NCBI GenBank assembly: GCA_026989265.1
Contig: JALSJP010000015.1
Coordinates: 1-62,781 of the forward strand
Origin: Micavibrio sp.
GTDB taxonomy: Bacteria > Pseudomonadota > Alphaproteobacteria > Micavibrionales > Micavibrionaceae
DNA length: 62,781 nt
Reading direction: 5' to 3'
This document shows, in pieces, positions 52,079 through 61,119 of the stretch (positions within the stretch are counted from its first letter, which is position 1; every line of letters begins with the position of its first letter). The notes below the pieces were generated by a model. That model ran no database searches. It worked only from the letters and a program-made list of their open reading frames with translations, and had not been told where the DNA came from. The translations under genes and the position numbers were made by a program.

Positions 52079-52462
52079 ATGCCTTATTATGAAACCGTGC
52101 TTATTGCGCGGCAAGACCTAACGGATACGCAAGTAAAAGATATTATTGCGCATCTATCAAAAATTATCACAGACGCAAAAGGATCAATCCACAAAACTGA
52201 GTTTTGGGGACTTAAAAACTTTGCATACCGTATGAATAAGGGTCGTAAAGGTCATTATATATTGCTTGAAATGGACACTGCACCTGATGCTTTGCATGAG
52301 ATGGAGCGTCAAATCCGCTTGCATGAAGATATTGTGCGCCACCAAACAATCCGCATTGAGACACTTTCCGAAGGTCCGTCCGTAATGATGGATAAGGGCG
52401 GTCGTGATGATGACAAAAAGCCATATAAAAAACCATATAATCAAGAAAAGGATGCTGCATAA
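52079..52462 (+). CDS. rpsF: 30S ribosomal protein S6
   Basis: The 127-residue S6 has [16 protein letters not shown] at its start, the [25 protein letters not shown] core and a Lys/Asp-rich C-terminal tail. It binds S18 and 16S rRNA in the platform of the small subunit. GGAGGAG precedes the ATG. The stop overlaps the rpsR start (TAATG). Confidence 0.98.
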   Translation: MPYYETVLIARQDLTDTQVKDIIAHLSKIITDAKGSIHKTEFWGLKNFAYRMNKGRKGHYILLEMDTAPDALHEMERQIRLHEDIVRHQTIRIETLSEGPSVMMDKGGRDDDKKPYKKPYNQEKDAA

Positions 52463-52740
52463 TGAGTGCTTCTGATGCCCCAACTGTAAAACGTCCATTT
52501 TTCCGTCGTAAAAAGACATGTCCATTTACTGGTCCTAATGCGCCAGAAATTGATTGGAAAAATACACGTCTATTAAGCCGTTATATATCTGAGCGTGGGA
52601 AAATTATCCCTAGCCGTATTACCGCAGTATCTCAAAAGAAACAGCGTGAGCTTGCAAAAGCAATTAAACGCGCACGTTTCATGGGTCTATTGCCTTATTT
52701 GCAACATGAAAGCAACGAGCGCCCACAAAGCCGCCGTTAA
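52462..52740 (+). CDS. rpsR: 30S ribosomal protein S18
   Basis: The 92-residue S18 has a basic [12 protein letters not shown] start with a single Cys, then [49 protein letters not shown], the near-invariant S18 core. It is translated by coupling from rpsF and binds S6. Confidence 0.99.
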   Translation: MSASDAPTVKRPFFRRKKTCPFTGPNAPEIDWKNTRLLSRYISERGKIIPSRITAVSQKKQRELAKAIKRARFMGLLPYLQHESNERPQSRR

Positions 52741-52761
52741 GCTTAAAAACTTAGGAGAAAG

Positions 52762-53370
52762 ATGATGTCATCTACACAAGTTATCCTGCTAGAGCGCGTT
52801 GAAAAGCTCGGCAAAATTGGTGAAATTGTTAATGTTAAACCAGGGTTTGCTCGTAACTTCCTTCTGCCACAGAAGAAAGCATTGCGTGCAAGCAAGGCAA
52901 ATATCGCATATTTCGAAGCTCAAAAGAAATCTATTGAAGCTGATAGTTCTAAAAAGCAAAAAGAAGCAGAAAAACTAGCGAAGAAAATTGAGGGTTTAAA
53001 AGCCCCGCTGATTCGCCAAGCTTCAGAATCAGGTCAACTTTTCGGGTCTGTTAATTCTCGCGATATTGCTGCGGTTATATCAGAAGTTTCTAAAGAGGCT
53101 ATCGAGAAAAATATGGTGCGTTTGAACGATAACATCAAGACAATTGGTCTTATCCCTGTTGAGATCACCCTTCACCCTGAAGTTAAGGTTGAAGTTATTA
53201 TCAACATTGCGCGTTCGGTTGAAGAGGCGGGCATTCAAGCCGATACTGGTCGCGCTTTGATTGCTAGTCATTCTCATGAGGAAGAGATTCCTGAATATAT
53301 AAGTGAGGGTATTGACGCTGATGAATCTGCCGATGAAGATGAAAATCTTGATAAAAGTGACGCTACTTAA
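52762..53370 (+). CDS. rplI: 50S ribosomal protein L9 with acidic C-terminal extension
   Basis: The 202-residue L9 has the N-terminal VILLERVEKLGKIGEIVNVKPGFARNFLLPQKKA domain, the long connecting helix and the C-terminal RNA-binding domain with GSVNSRDIA. It exceeds the usual length of about 150 residues because of a tail of about 30 acidic residues (EEIPEYISEG, DESADEDENLDK). A second ATG directly after the first may be the real start, since GGAG is better spaced from it. Confidence 0.97.
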   Translation: MMSSTQVILLERVEKLGKIGEIVNVKPGFARNFLLPQKKALRASKANIAYFEAQKKSIEADSSKKQKEAEKLAKKIEGLKAPLIRQASESGQLFGSVNSRDIAAVISEVSKEAIEKNMVRLNDNIKTIGLIPVEITLHPEVKVEVIINIARSVEEAGIQADTGRALIASHSHEEEIPEYISEGIDADESADEDENLDKSDAT

Positions 53371-53380
53371 TTAAAAAACA

Positions 53381-53431
53381 ACTAGAGTTAGAACCCGTTA
53401 ATTACAGCCGTTCTGCTCTAGTCAAATTTTT
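53381..53431 (+). terminator. Terminator of the rpsF-rpsR-rplI operon
   Basis: ACTAGAG (53381-53387) pairs with CTCTAGT (53416-53422), with an inner AGAAC/GTTCT stem, followed by CAAATTTTTAAT. Confidence 0.7.
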
Positions 53432-53445
53432 AATAAGGCTCTAAG

Positions 53446-53490
53446 CTAGAAAATATTGTGTTTTCTAGATAATTTCCAGAGTATCTGGAA
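53446..53490. repeat. Two consecutive perfect hairpins
   Basis: CTAGAAAA (53446-53453) pairs with TTTTCTAG (53461-53468), and TTCCAGA (53474-53480) pairs with TCTGGAA (53484-53490). A T-rich stretch follows. They may back up the operon terminator. They lie in the 196-base gap before the next, convergent, gene. Confidence 0.6.
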
Positions 53491-53566
53491 CAAATTTTTG
53501 CCTCTATTGCTATACCTAAACTCACATTCTTTCAAGTGTAGATATGGCTTATATTCTGCCAAACCG

Positions 53567-53863
53567 TTAAACTTGGCAAGTCATCATTTTCATGGCTTTT
53601 TGCGTCATAGGGACATCAAACCCAGCCTTGCTTAGCTTCCTAAGCCTATTAGGTAAAAGAGACGCGCCAATAACATATGCAACAACAGCATCCCCATTAT
53701 ATTCATCTTCATCACAATCGCGGTAATATACTACGCGATATCCAAAGGGGTCTTCCTGTAGATCACATTGTTCAACAATAACATCACTGATATCCTCTTC
53801 CCAATTAGCAAGAGAATATCCAAGTGACCGCGGCGTTTGAGCCGAATAACCTAAATTAAGCAT
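53567..53863 (-). CDS. Hypothetical 98-residue acidic protein
   Basis: I do not recognise this protein. It is acidic (DCDEDEYNGDAV), with a hydrophobic patch VVAYVIGASLLP that is too short and polar to be sure of membrane insertion, and four Cys residues including the C-terminal TCQV. GGGGAGG lies before the start. The following gap up to 54068 holds no further feature I can support. Confidence 0.55.
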   Translation of the reverse strand: MLNLGYSAQTPRSLGYSLANWEEDISDVIVEQCDLQEDPFGYRVVYYRDCDEDEYNGDAVVAYVIGASLLPNRLRKLSKAGFDVPMTQKAMKMMTCQV

Positions 53864-54068
53864 ATATCATACCTCCCCAGTACAGCACACAACTTGTATA
53901 ATTAATATAACGATTAAAGACATTTTTCCAAACAAACGAGGTAAAGTCAATAGCAATTTCAATAACACTATAATAAAACGCTAATATGTACCAATTTATA
54001 GATTATTTGCAATAAAATACATCACCAATGTATAATTTAATTATGATGACGTGCTGTGGCGCAACGAA

Positions 54069-55028
54069 TCATTCACAAAATTTGAGATAATCAGCATAAC
54101 TTTTCGCTAACCCATCTTTAAGTGATATATTACGATTCCACCCTGCCCCATGTAAAAACCCATTATCCATAAGCTTTCTACAAACCCCATCAGGCTTAGA
54201 GCAATCAAACACAATATCGCCATCATATCCAACAATTTTGCAAATAGATTCCGCCAATTCCTTTATGCTAACTTCTTTGCCAGAGCCAATATTAACATGG
54301 CTATCCCCACTATAATGTTGCAGCAAAAACACCAAACCATCCGCCAAATCATCAACATAAAGAAACTCGCGCAAGGGCGAGCCGCTTCCCCAAACAGTTA
54401 AAGAAGCATCACCTCTAACCTTAGCATTATGAGCCTTCATAATTAGCGCAGGAATAACGTGAGAGCTGCTCTCATTATAGCTATCCCCTACCCCATAAAG
54501 ATTACACGGCATAGCAGAGATAAAATCACAACCATCATATTGAGCGCGGTAATATTGCGCCATCTTAAGCCCGCCAATTTTTGCCAGAGCATAAGCCTCA
54601 TTAGTCGGCTCTAATCCCCCAGATAATAAGGCATTTTCCTTTATCGGATACTCACAATCACGCGGGTAAATACATGATGACCCAAGGAATAGCAATTTTT
54701 CTACCCCCGCTTTATAAGCACTATGAATAATATTAGTGGAAATCATAATGTTGTCATAAAAAAACATGGCTGGATTTTGCGAGTTAGCCATTATCCCGCC
54801 TACCAGAGCCGCTGCAATCACAATAACATCAGGTTTATTAGAGCAAACCCACGCCGAAACCGCGGCTTGATCGCGCAAATCAATCTCATCACGGGTTGCC
54901 GTCAAAATTTGGCAGCTTTCATGTGATAACCTGCGCACCAAAGCCGAGCCAACCATACCGCGATGACCTGCCACCCAGACACGCTTACCAGCAAGTAAAA
55001 ATGGCGAGCTTAGCCAACCTTGCGACAT
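54069..55028 (-). CDS. fcl: GDP-L-fucose synthase
   Basis: This short-chain dehydrogenase-type epimerase/reductase makes GDP-L-fucose from GDP-4-keto-6-deoxymannose. The 319-residue protein has the Rossmann GHRGMVGSALVRRL near the start, the catalytic YALAK in NEAYALAKIGG, and the family phrases LFLGSSCIYPRDCEYPIKE and HVIPALIMKAHNAK. Its start overlaps the gmd stop by 19 bases, so the pair is one operon. Confidence 0.97.
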   Translation of the reverse strand: MSQGWLSSPFLLAGKRVWVAGHRGMVGSALVRRLSHESCQILTATRDEIDLRDQAAVSAWVCSNKPDVIVIAAALVGGIMANSQNPAMFFYDNIMISTNIIHSAYKAGVEKLLFLGSSCIYPRDCEYPIKENALLSGGLEPTNEAYALAKIGGLKMAQYYRAQYDGCDFISAMPCNLYGVGDSYNESSSHVIPALIMKAHNAKVRGDASLTVWGSGSPLREFLYVDDLADGLVFLLQHYSGDSHVNIGSGKEVSIKELAESICKIVGYDGDIVFDCSKPDGVCRKLMDNGFLHGAGWNRNISLKDGLAKSYADYLKFCE

Positions 55029-56092
55029 TTTCCATCATCTTTCAAGCTGGTATTTTCTTGCAAAAGATCAATATCTTCATCCACCATTTCAGCAACCAGA
55101 GCATTAAAATCATAAGAGCTATGCCAGCCCAATATTTCCCGCGCCTTTGACGCATCACCAAGCAAATAATTAACTTCTTTAGGGCGGAATAGATTCTCAT
55201 TAATGCGCACCAAAACCCTATCATTTTTTGCATCACAGCCAACTTGACGCACGCCAAAACCCCGCCATTCAATCTCAATATCTATATGAGCAAAAGCTTT
55301 TTCCACAAACTCACGCACAGTTTTACTTTGACCAGTTGCCAGTACAAAATCTTGCGCCTCATCTTGCTGCAACATCATCCACATGCCGCGCACATAATCT
55401 CGCGCATGCCCCCAATCACGCACTGAATCCAAATTACCCAGAATTAACGGCTCGCCGCTACCTTCATATATTTTTGCAACTGCCCTTGTGATCTTGCGAG
55501 TAACAAAATCTTCTCCCCGCAAAGGGCTTTCATGATTAAATAAAATACCATTAGCAGCATATAATCCATAAGCATCACGATATGTGCGCGCCAGCCAATA
55601 AGCTGCAAGCTTTGACGCGCCATAAGGGCTGCATGGCTGCATAGGCGTGTTCTCATTTTGCGGGGCAGGAGCGCAGCCAAACATCTCAGACGACGAAGCT
55701 TGGTAAATCCGCGTAGTCTCCACCATATCCAAAAGCCGCACAGCCTCAAGCACAGCCAAAGTGCCTTTAACATTTATATCAAGAGTAGATGCAGGAACAT
55801 CAAAGCTAACCCCCACTTGCGAAAGCGCGGCAAGGTTATATATCTCACTCGGGCGTATCTTTTTGATAATTCCAGTAAGGCTTTGCGCATCGGTTAAATC
55901 GCCCATATGCAGAGAAATTTCACTAACTATATCAAGATCAAATAACCGCCCCGCGCCATCCCTTTGGTCAACATAACTATCCCAGCGCAGCAAGCCATGA
56001 ACCTCATAACCCTTATCCAGCAATAACTCCGCAAGATACGCGCCGTCCTGCCCTGCAATTCCCGTTATGAATGCTGTTTTTTTATTAACCAT
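55010..56092 (-). CDS. gmd: GDP-mannose 4,6-dehydratase
   Basis: Gmd forms GDP-4-keto-6-deoxymannose. The 360-residue protein has TGIAGQDGAYLAELLLDKGYEVHG, the catalytic YGASK and the QASSSEMFG motif, plus NHESPLRGEDFVTRKI, all diagnostic. The start at 56092 (MVNKK) is chosen since the frame beyond adds a non-conserved leader. With fcl it supplies fucose for a surface glycan. Confidence 0.97.
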   Translation of the reverse strand: MVNKKTAFITGIAGQDGAYLAELLLDKGYEVHGLLRWDSYVDQRDGAGRLFDLDIVSEISLHMGDLTDAQSLTGIIKKIRPSEIYNLAALSQVGVSFDVPASTLDINVKGTLAVLEAVRLLDMVETTRIYQASSSEMFGCAPAPQNENTPMQPCSPYGASKLAAYWLARTYRDAYGLYAANGILFNHESPLRGEDFVTRKITRAVAKIYEGSGEPLILGNLDSVRDWGHARDYVRGMWMMLQQDEAQDFVLATGQSKTVREFVEKAFAHIDIEIEWRGFGVRQVGCDAKNDRVLVRINENLFRPKEVNYLLGDASKAREILGWHSSYDFNALVAEMVDEDIDLLQENTSLKDDGKCRKVG

Positions 56093-56160
56093 ACCCCACC
56101 ACACTATAATACACGCGCCAGTATGCATTAATTACAATATAAAACCAATGGTTTTTACCT

Positions 56161-57150
56161 TTAAAAAAAAGCCGCGCGGCGTAATCGGTCATTAATGGCT
56201 ACGCCAATGCCGCTTTCGGGGATATTCATCACCGCTATCGCTTTGTGAGCAGGGCTATCAAGCTCACGCATCATTGCAAATAAATTTGCCGCCGCCTCGT
56301 ATAAATCACCCTCAACGCTTAAATGACGCACCATATCATCAGGCAAATCAGCAGCAGCGCCCCCGCCTTTTACCCCCATAAATTTCGCCGAGCCAAAGGA
56401 TAGCAACGCCTCACCCTGTTCCAAATCAATGGCATTAAGCCGAACAGGGATAGACGGCGCGTAATGTTTTAATAGCTGCCCCGGAGATTTTACAGCCCCG
56501 CCATGATACCCTAAGTCATATTCTATTTCAAACCCCAAACTATCGGACAGATTTTTAGCCGTTATTCCGCCAGAGCGCAGTATAAGCGGCTTACCACCAG
56601 TGCAATCCACCACCGTGGACTCTAGCCCAACCAAGCAAGCTCCATCTGCTAAAATCAAATCAACCGCATTTCCAAGGCTTTGCGCAACATGAGCGGGAGT
56701 TGTAGGGCTTAAAGATCCAGACTTATTCGCACTTGGCGCAGCCAGAGGAAATCCGCAAGCATCAATAAGCGCGCGCGCAGCTCTATGCGATGGAATACGC
56801 ACCGCAACACTTGGCAATCCCGCACTTACAAGATCAGATAAACCACTATCATGCTTGCGCGGCAATATAAGCGTCAACGCCCCCGCCCAAAATTTATGCG
56901 CCAGAATAAGAGCATGCTCGTTTAATTCTGCTATTTCAGATACGGCTTTTATGTCATTCACATGCACTATTAATGGATTAAATTGGGGACGACCTTTTGC
57001 TTCAAAGATGCGCGCTACTGCCTTGCTATCAAACGCATTTGCAGCAAGTCCATAAACCGTTTCGGTAGGCATACCAACAATCCCGCCACTCTTTAAAATG
57101 GCTGCGGCTTTAGATACAGAAACAGAATTAAATGATAAAATACGTGTCAT
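56161..57150 (-). CDS. Threonylcarbamoyl-AMP synthase (Sua5 type)
   Basis: The enzyme makes threonylcarbamoyl-AMP for the t6A37 modification of ANN-decoding tRNAs. The 329-residue product has the YrdC domain (GGIVGMPTETVYGLAANAF, then KAVARIFEAKGRPQFNPL) and the C-terminal Sua5 domain (about 200-329, starting SPGQLLKHYAP). The long form separates it from short TsaC. The start is uncertain by seven codons (57150 or 57171). Confidence 0.95.
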   Translation of the reverse strand: MTRILSFNSVSVSKAAAILKSGGIVGMPTETVYGLAANAFDSKAVARIFEAKGRPQFNPLIVHVNDIKAVSEIAELNEHALILAHKFWAGALTLILPRKHDSGLSDLVSAGLPSVAVRIPSHRAARALIDACGFPLAAPSANKSGSLSPTTPAHVAQSLGNAVDLILADGACLVGLESTVVDCTGGKPLILRSGGITAKNLSDSLGFEIEYDLGYHGGAVKSPGQLLKHYAPSIPVRLNAIDLEQGEALLSFGSAKFMGVKGGGAAADLPDDMVRHLSVEGDLYEAAANLFAMMRELDSPAHKAIAVMNIPESGIGVAINDRLRRAAFF

Positions 57151-57198
57151 AAGCCCATAAAAAACCATCAAAACAACGGAAAATCAAGGCTTTATTTA

Positions 57199-57588
57199 CT
57201 ACTCTGGCTCTGGCGCGGGACTATCTTCGCCACTAAGCTTTTGCTGATATGCAACCTCTTGATAATATACATCAACTTGCTCTGCTATAATCGATAATGG
57301 CGACGCCCCTTCTTTCATGCAAGAAATAGCATGAGCAACAATAGAGCGGGCTACAACATCAGGCATAGCACCGTCATCCTCATCACCTGAAAACTTATAA
57401 TCCGCGCTATATCCTGCCCCCTCACATAAGGCGGCGACCTCATCAAAGCGCCCATATTCACCAGCTAAATCAAGGCTTCTCATATAAGTAACAAACCAAT
57501 CAAGCGTCTCACCATGCCCGTTTTCCAATGCTTCGGGCAGCCTATTAATAACGTCATTTATAGGCTCTATTTTATCATTATTACTCAC
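57199..57588 (-). CDS. Hypothetical 129-residue protein
   Basis: I do not recognise this protein. It is acidic and helical, with phrases ALENGHGETLDWFVTYMRSLDLAGEYGRFDEV and a Pro/Glu tail, and no signal peptide. A GTG at 57588 with GGGGG 7 bases before it is taken as the start. The open frame to 57648 would overlap anmK. It lies between anmK and Sua5 on the same strand, probably in one operon. Confidence 0.6.
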   Translation of the reverse strand: MSNNDKIEPINDVINRLPEALENGHGETLDWFVTYMRSLDLAGEYGRFDEVAALCEGAGYSADYKFSGDEDDGAMPDVVARSIVAHAISCMKEGASPLSIIAEQVDVYYQEVAYQQKLSGEDSPAPEPE

Positions 57589-57637
57589 TTCAATCCCCCT
57601 TAATTTTTCATACAAAACATTCTTAACATAACAAAAG

Positions 57638-58729
57638 CTATGTAGCAAATTTAAAAACCCTACCCCCGCCCAAAGGCTCAGGCGCGCCCGTGGTGCTTGG
57701 CAAAGTTAATGGCAAGCTAAGCAATGATCTTACTGCTAAATAAGCAAAGCCCTCTGCTTCCATTGCATCACCATCATAGCCTAGAATATCAATAGATCTA
57801 ACGGGGATATTAAGGACTTTGGCAAGCCGTTCCATCATAAAATCATTCTTGCGCCCGCCACCCGCCACATATATATGCAATGGCTTTTCGGGCAAATAAT
57901 CCATAGCGCGTGCCACTCCTGCTACGCTCATTTCAAGCAAAGTAGCCATGCCGTTTATATCAGATAAGCCAGCGACCAAATCAATCGACCAATTATCACG
58001 ATCAAGCGATTTTGGCGGGGCTTTATCAAAATATGAGTGGGATAGGAATGATTTAACTATTTGCCCATCTGCAACGCCCCTAGATGCTAGCTCTCCATTT
58101 TCATCAAAGGCAAGCCCTAAACGCTCTACCATAAAATCATCCATAAGCGCGCCCGCCGTTCCGCAGTCAAATGCGATTAAACTGCGGGCTCGGCGGAAAT
58201 CCCCCGCTTTTGAAATATAAGTAATATTAGCAACGCCGCCCAAATTCAAAACCATAACTGGTTTAGCGTGGCTCGATAATAACGCACTATGATAAAGCGG
58301 GAGTAGCGGAGCGCCCTGCCCGCCCGCCGAAATATCTGCTTGCCTCATATCTGCAATAACGTCAATTCCAGTAGCTTTTGCCAGCTCCCCAGCACCACCA
58401 ATTTGCCAAGTAAAACCATTATCAGGATCATGAGTTATTGTTTGACCGTGAAAGCCTATAATATCCGCGCTCTCACCTAATGATTTAACCGCATCAATAT
58501 GAGCTTTCGTAACAAGAGCTTCCGCCTCTTCCACCTGCGCATCACGGATAGTCTTACCAAAACAAGCTCGCACCTTATCGCGGATATCAATATCATAAGG
58601 ATGCGCCAAATATCGCTTTGGGCGCACAAAACCATGCCCATCGGTTTCGATTAAGGCTACGTCAATCGCTCCGTCAAGCGAAGTTCCTGACATTAAACCA
58701 ATTGCCCTATAGACTTTATGCTCGTTCAT
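57638..58729 (-). CDS. anmK: Anhydro-N-acetylmuramic acid kinase
   Basis: AnmK phosphorylates and opens 1,6-anhydro-MurNAc during peptidoglycan recycling. The 363-residue protein has GLMSGTSLDGAIDVALIE at the start, GFHGQTITHDP, LNLGGVANITYI, FDCGTAGALMDDF and VAGGGRKNDFMM, the ASKHA-fold ATP- and sugar-binding motifs. It is divergent from tyrS across a 16-base gap, a pairing conserved in many proteobacteria. Confidence 0.97.
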   Translation of the reverse strand: MNEHKVYRAIGLMSGTSLDGAIDVALIETDGHGFVRPKRYLAHPYDIDIRDKVRACFGKTIRDAQVEEAEALVTKAHIDAVKSLGESADIIGFHGQTITHDPDNGFTWQIGGAGELAKATGIDVIADMRQADISAGGQGAPLLPLYHSALLSSHAKPVMVLNLGGVANITYISKAGDFRRARSLIAFDCGTAGALMDDFMVERLGLAFDENGELASRGVADGQIVKSFLSHSYFDKAPPKSLDRDNWSIDLVAGLSDINGMATLLEMSVAGVARAMDYLPEKPLHIYVAGGGRKNDFMMERLAKVLNIPVRSIDILGYDGDAMEAEGFAYLAVRSLLSLPLTLPSTTGAPEPLGGGRVFKFAT

Positions 58730-58745
58730 TAGTATAAAATTCCTT

Positions 58746-59999
58746 ATGAGTAGTTATAAATCGGATTTCTTAAATATACTAGAGGAACGTGGATTCATTA
58801 ATCAGTGTTCTGATTTTGAAACGCTAGATGCAAAGCTATGCGAAGGCGTGCAAAGCGCCTATATTGGCTTTGACGCTACGGCGAAATCCCTTCATATTGG
58901 CAATCTAACTGGCATTATGATGCTGCACTGGTTTCAAAAATGCGGACATAGACCGATCACTCTTATGGGCGGTGGTACAAGCAAAATTGGCGATCCATCT
59001 TTTAAGGATGAGCAGCGCGTTCTTCTTGATGACACCATAATTAATGAGAATATAGACCATATACAAAACACCTGTTTTAAACAATTTCTAAGCTATAGTG
59101 ACGATCCTAACGGTGCATTGATGGTCAATAATAATGATTGGCTGGACAGCCTCTCATATCTATCATTCCTGCGTGAATATGGGCGATATTTCACCATTAA
59201 TCGTATGATTGGCTTTGATAGCGTTAAAACGCGGCTAGAGCGCGAAAGCCCGCTCACCTTGCTGGAGTTCAACTATATGGTAATGCAGGGCTATGATTTT
59301 TTAGAGATAAACCGACGCCATGGCACTATCTTGCAGATGGGCGGCTCTGACCAATGGGGCAATATCATAAATGGCGTTGATTTGGGGCATAAATCCGATA
59401 AGGTTAAGCTGTTTGCTCTTACTGCGCCGCTGCTCACCACGCCTGATGGCAAGAAAATGGGCAAGACCCTTAATGGTGCGGTGTGGCTTAATGCTGATAT
59501 GCTAAGCCCTTATGATTATTACCAATATTGGCGAAATATTGATGATATGATGGTAGGAACGCTGCTCCGCCGCTTTACGACACTTCCTATAATGGAGATC
59601 CGTAAACTTGAAACTCTGCAAGGCGCGGAAATCAACGAAGCCAAGAAAATACTAGCCTTCGAAGCAACAAGAATCTGCCACGGCGAAGCTCTTGCATATG
59701 ACGCTGCGAAAACCGCTAGTAACGTATTTGAGCTAGGCAGCATAGGCGATAATCTGCCAAGCATTCAAATCCAAGCCGATATGCTGAAATCAGGAATTGA
59801 AGTGATTGAGCTTATGGTCGAAACGGGGCTGTGCAGCTCCAAAGGTGAGGCTAAGCGCCTGATACAAGGCGGCGGCGCGCGCATTAACGGCGAAAAAGTG
59901 CAGCGCATCGATCAAAAAGCATATATAGAAGACTTAACCGACGATGGGCATATAAAGCTCTCTGCTGGTAAGAAAAAACATGCGCTTGTTAGGGTTTAG
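58746..59999 (+). CDS. tyrS: Tyrosyl-tRNA synthetase
   Basis: The 417-residue class I synthetase has YIGFDATAKSLHIGN with HIGN at 50-53, the tyrosine-pocket GGSDQWGNI, the class I signature as KKMGKT near residue 235 (family form KFGKS) and a C-terminal S4 RNA-binding domain (about 345-415). It charges tRNA-Tyr. The gene start is only 16 bases from the anmK start, so the promoters overlap. Confidence 0.98.
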   Translation: MSSYKSDFLNILEERGFINQCSDFETLDAKLCEGVQSAYIGFDATAKSLHIGNLTGIMMLHWFQKCGHRPITLMGGGTSKIGDPSFKDEQRVLLDDTIINENIDHIQNTCFKQFLSYSDDPNGALMVNNNDWLDSLSYLSFLREYGRYFTINRMIGFDSVKTRLERESPLTLLEFNYMVMQGYDFLEINRRHGTILQMGGSDQWGNIINGVDLGHKSDKVKLFALTAPLLTTPDGKKMGKTLNGAVWLNADMLSPYDYYQYWRNIDDMMVGTLLRRFTTLPIMEIRKLETLQGAEINEAKKILAFEATRICHGEALAYDAAKTASNVFELGSIGDNLPSIQIQADMLKSGIEVIELMVETGLCSSKGEAKRLIQGGGARINGEKVQRIDQKAYIEDLTDDGHIKLSAGKKKHALVRV

Positions 60000-60001
60000 A
60001 T

Positions 60002-60646
60002 ATGCACCCATATTATGAACAATGGCTAAAAAACAGAAGGTATAGCAATCAATACTTCATTGATATCAATAGGTTTGAAAAAGAATATGGTGATCTAGAA
60101 GCTCATTTCAAAAATGAAACTTATCAAAGCATCATTGAAGACTTCACTTACTCTAAGGCAGATGAACGCGCACAAAAACCTAACCCTTCAAAAATAATAC
60201 CAAAAAAAGAGCTTAAAAATGGTCTTGCCTCCTTTATCTCTAGCTATAAAACTCCACTAAATAACTACCTAATATTCCTACAAGAACAAAATATCAAGAC
60301 ATATGATGGATATCTAAAAAATCTTAATGCTGGAATTGCAAACTCTCTAAATGATAATCCTAAAGCAAGGGCGAAACGATTAGAAAAGGCATCCCCCAAA
60401 CCAAATAAACGCACCGTAACCATCACCGTCTACGACAGAAACCCTGATGTTGTGGCAAAAATTTTACTTCGCGCTAATGGCATTTGCGAGAGCTGCAAAA
60501 ATCCCGCACCTTTTATAAGAAGAAAAAATAACACACCGTTTTTAGAAGTTCACCATATTAAACAACTTGCAAGTGGCGGAGATGATACGGTTGAAAATGC
60601 GCAAGCCCTATGCCCTAACTGTCATAGAGAAAAGCATCACGGATAA
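60002..60646 (+). CDS. HNH endonuclease
   Basis: The 214-residue protein has a helical N-terminal part of unknown type and a C-terminal HNH domain with zinc-finger-like cysteines: CESC (about 166-169), LEVHHIKQLASGGDD, NAQALCPNCHREKHH. The HH and N/H catalytic residues are in place. It starts 2 bases after tyrS, so it is read on the tyrS transcript. The N-terminal half is markedly Lys/Asn-rich compared with tyrS, which suggests a horizontally acquired gene. Restriction-like or repair roles are both possible. Confidence 0.85.
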   Translation: MHPYYEQWLKNRRYSNQYFIDINRFEKEYGDLEAHFKNETYQSIIEDFTYSKADERAQKPNPSKIIPKKELKNGLASFISSYKTPLNNYLIFLQEQNIKTYDGYLKNLNAGIANSLNDNPKARAKRLEKASPKPNKRTVTITVYDRNPDVVAKILLRANGICESCKNPAPFIRRKNNTPFLEVHHIKQLASGGDDTVENAQALCPNCHREKHHG

Positions 60647-60665
60647 GATTAGGCAAATGTTCACC

Positions 60666-61115
60666 CTATCTATTTTGTGCAATGAATTTATCCAGCTCAT
60701 TTGCAAATTTTTGCACCTCTCGCTGACCAAAGCTTTTATGCCCCCCAGTTTCAATACCGCTGCCGCGCATGCTATCCATGAAGTCGCGCATATTGAGTAT
60801 TTGCCCGATATTATTTGCATCATACACCTTCCCACGAGGATCAAGAGCCAACGCGCCTTTTTTCACAATGCGGGCGGCTAATGGAATATCCGCAGTGATA
60901 ACGAGGTCTCCTGCCATGCAGTTTTCTACAATTTTATCATCTGCTATATCCGCGCCCTGCCCTACCTGCTCCATATTTATGAAGTCAGAGTGAGGCAGGC
61001 ATAGCCACTGATTAGCAACAAATATCACATGCAGCCTTGCCCTATCTGCCACACGAAATAAAATCTCTTTTATTGCCTTCGGACAGGCATCCGCATCAAC
61101 CCATATACTAATCAC
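60666..61115 (-). CDS. YaiI/YqxD-family protein (UPF0178)
   Basis: The 149-residue protein matches the family: WVDADACPKAIKEILFRVADR at the start, DIADDKIVENCMAGDLVITADIPLAARIVKKGALALDPRGK in the middle and ETGGHK near the end. The family adopts a PIN-like fold with conserved Asp residues, but its function is unknown. It is convergent with the HNH gene and follows the AsmA-like gene by 4 bases on the same strand. Confidence 0.93.
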   Translation of the reverse strand: MISIWVDADACPKAIKEILFRVADRARLHVIFVANQWLCLPHSDFINMEQVGQGADIADDKIVENCMAGDLVITADIPLAARIVKKGALALDPRGKVYDANNIGQILNMRDFMDSMRGSGIETGGHKSFGQREVQKFANELDKFIAQNR

Positions 61116-61119
61116 AACA

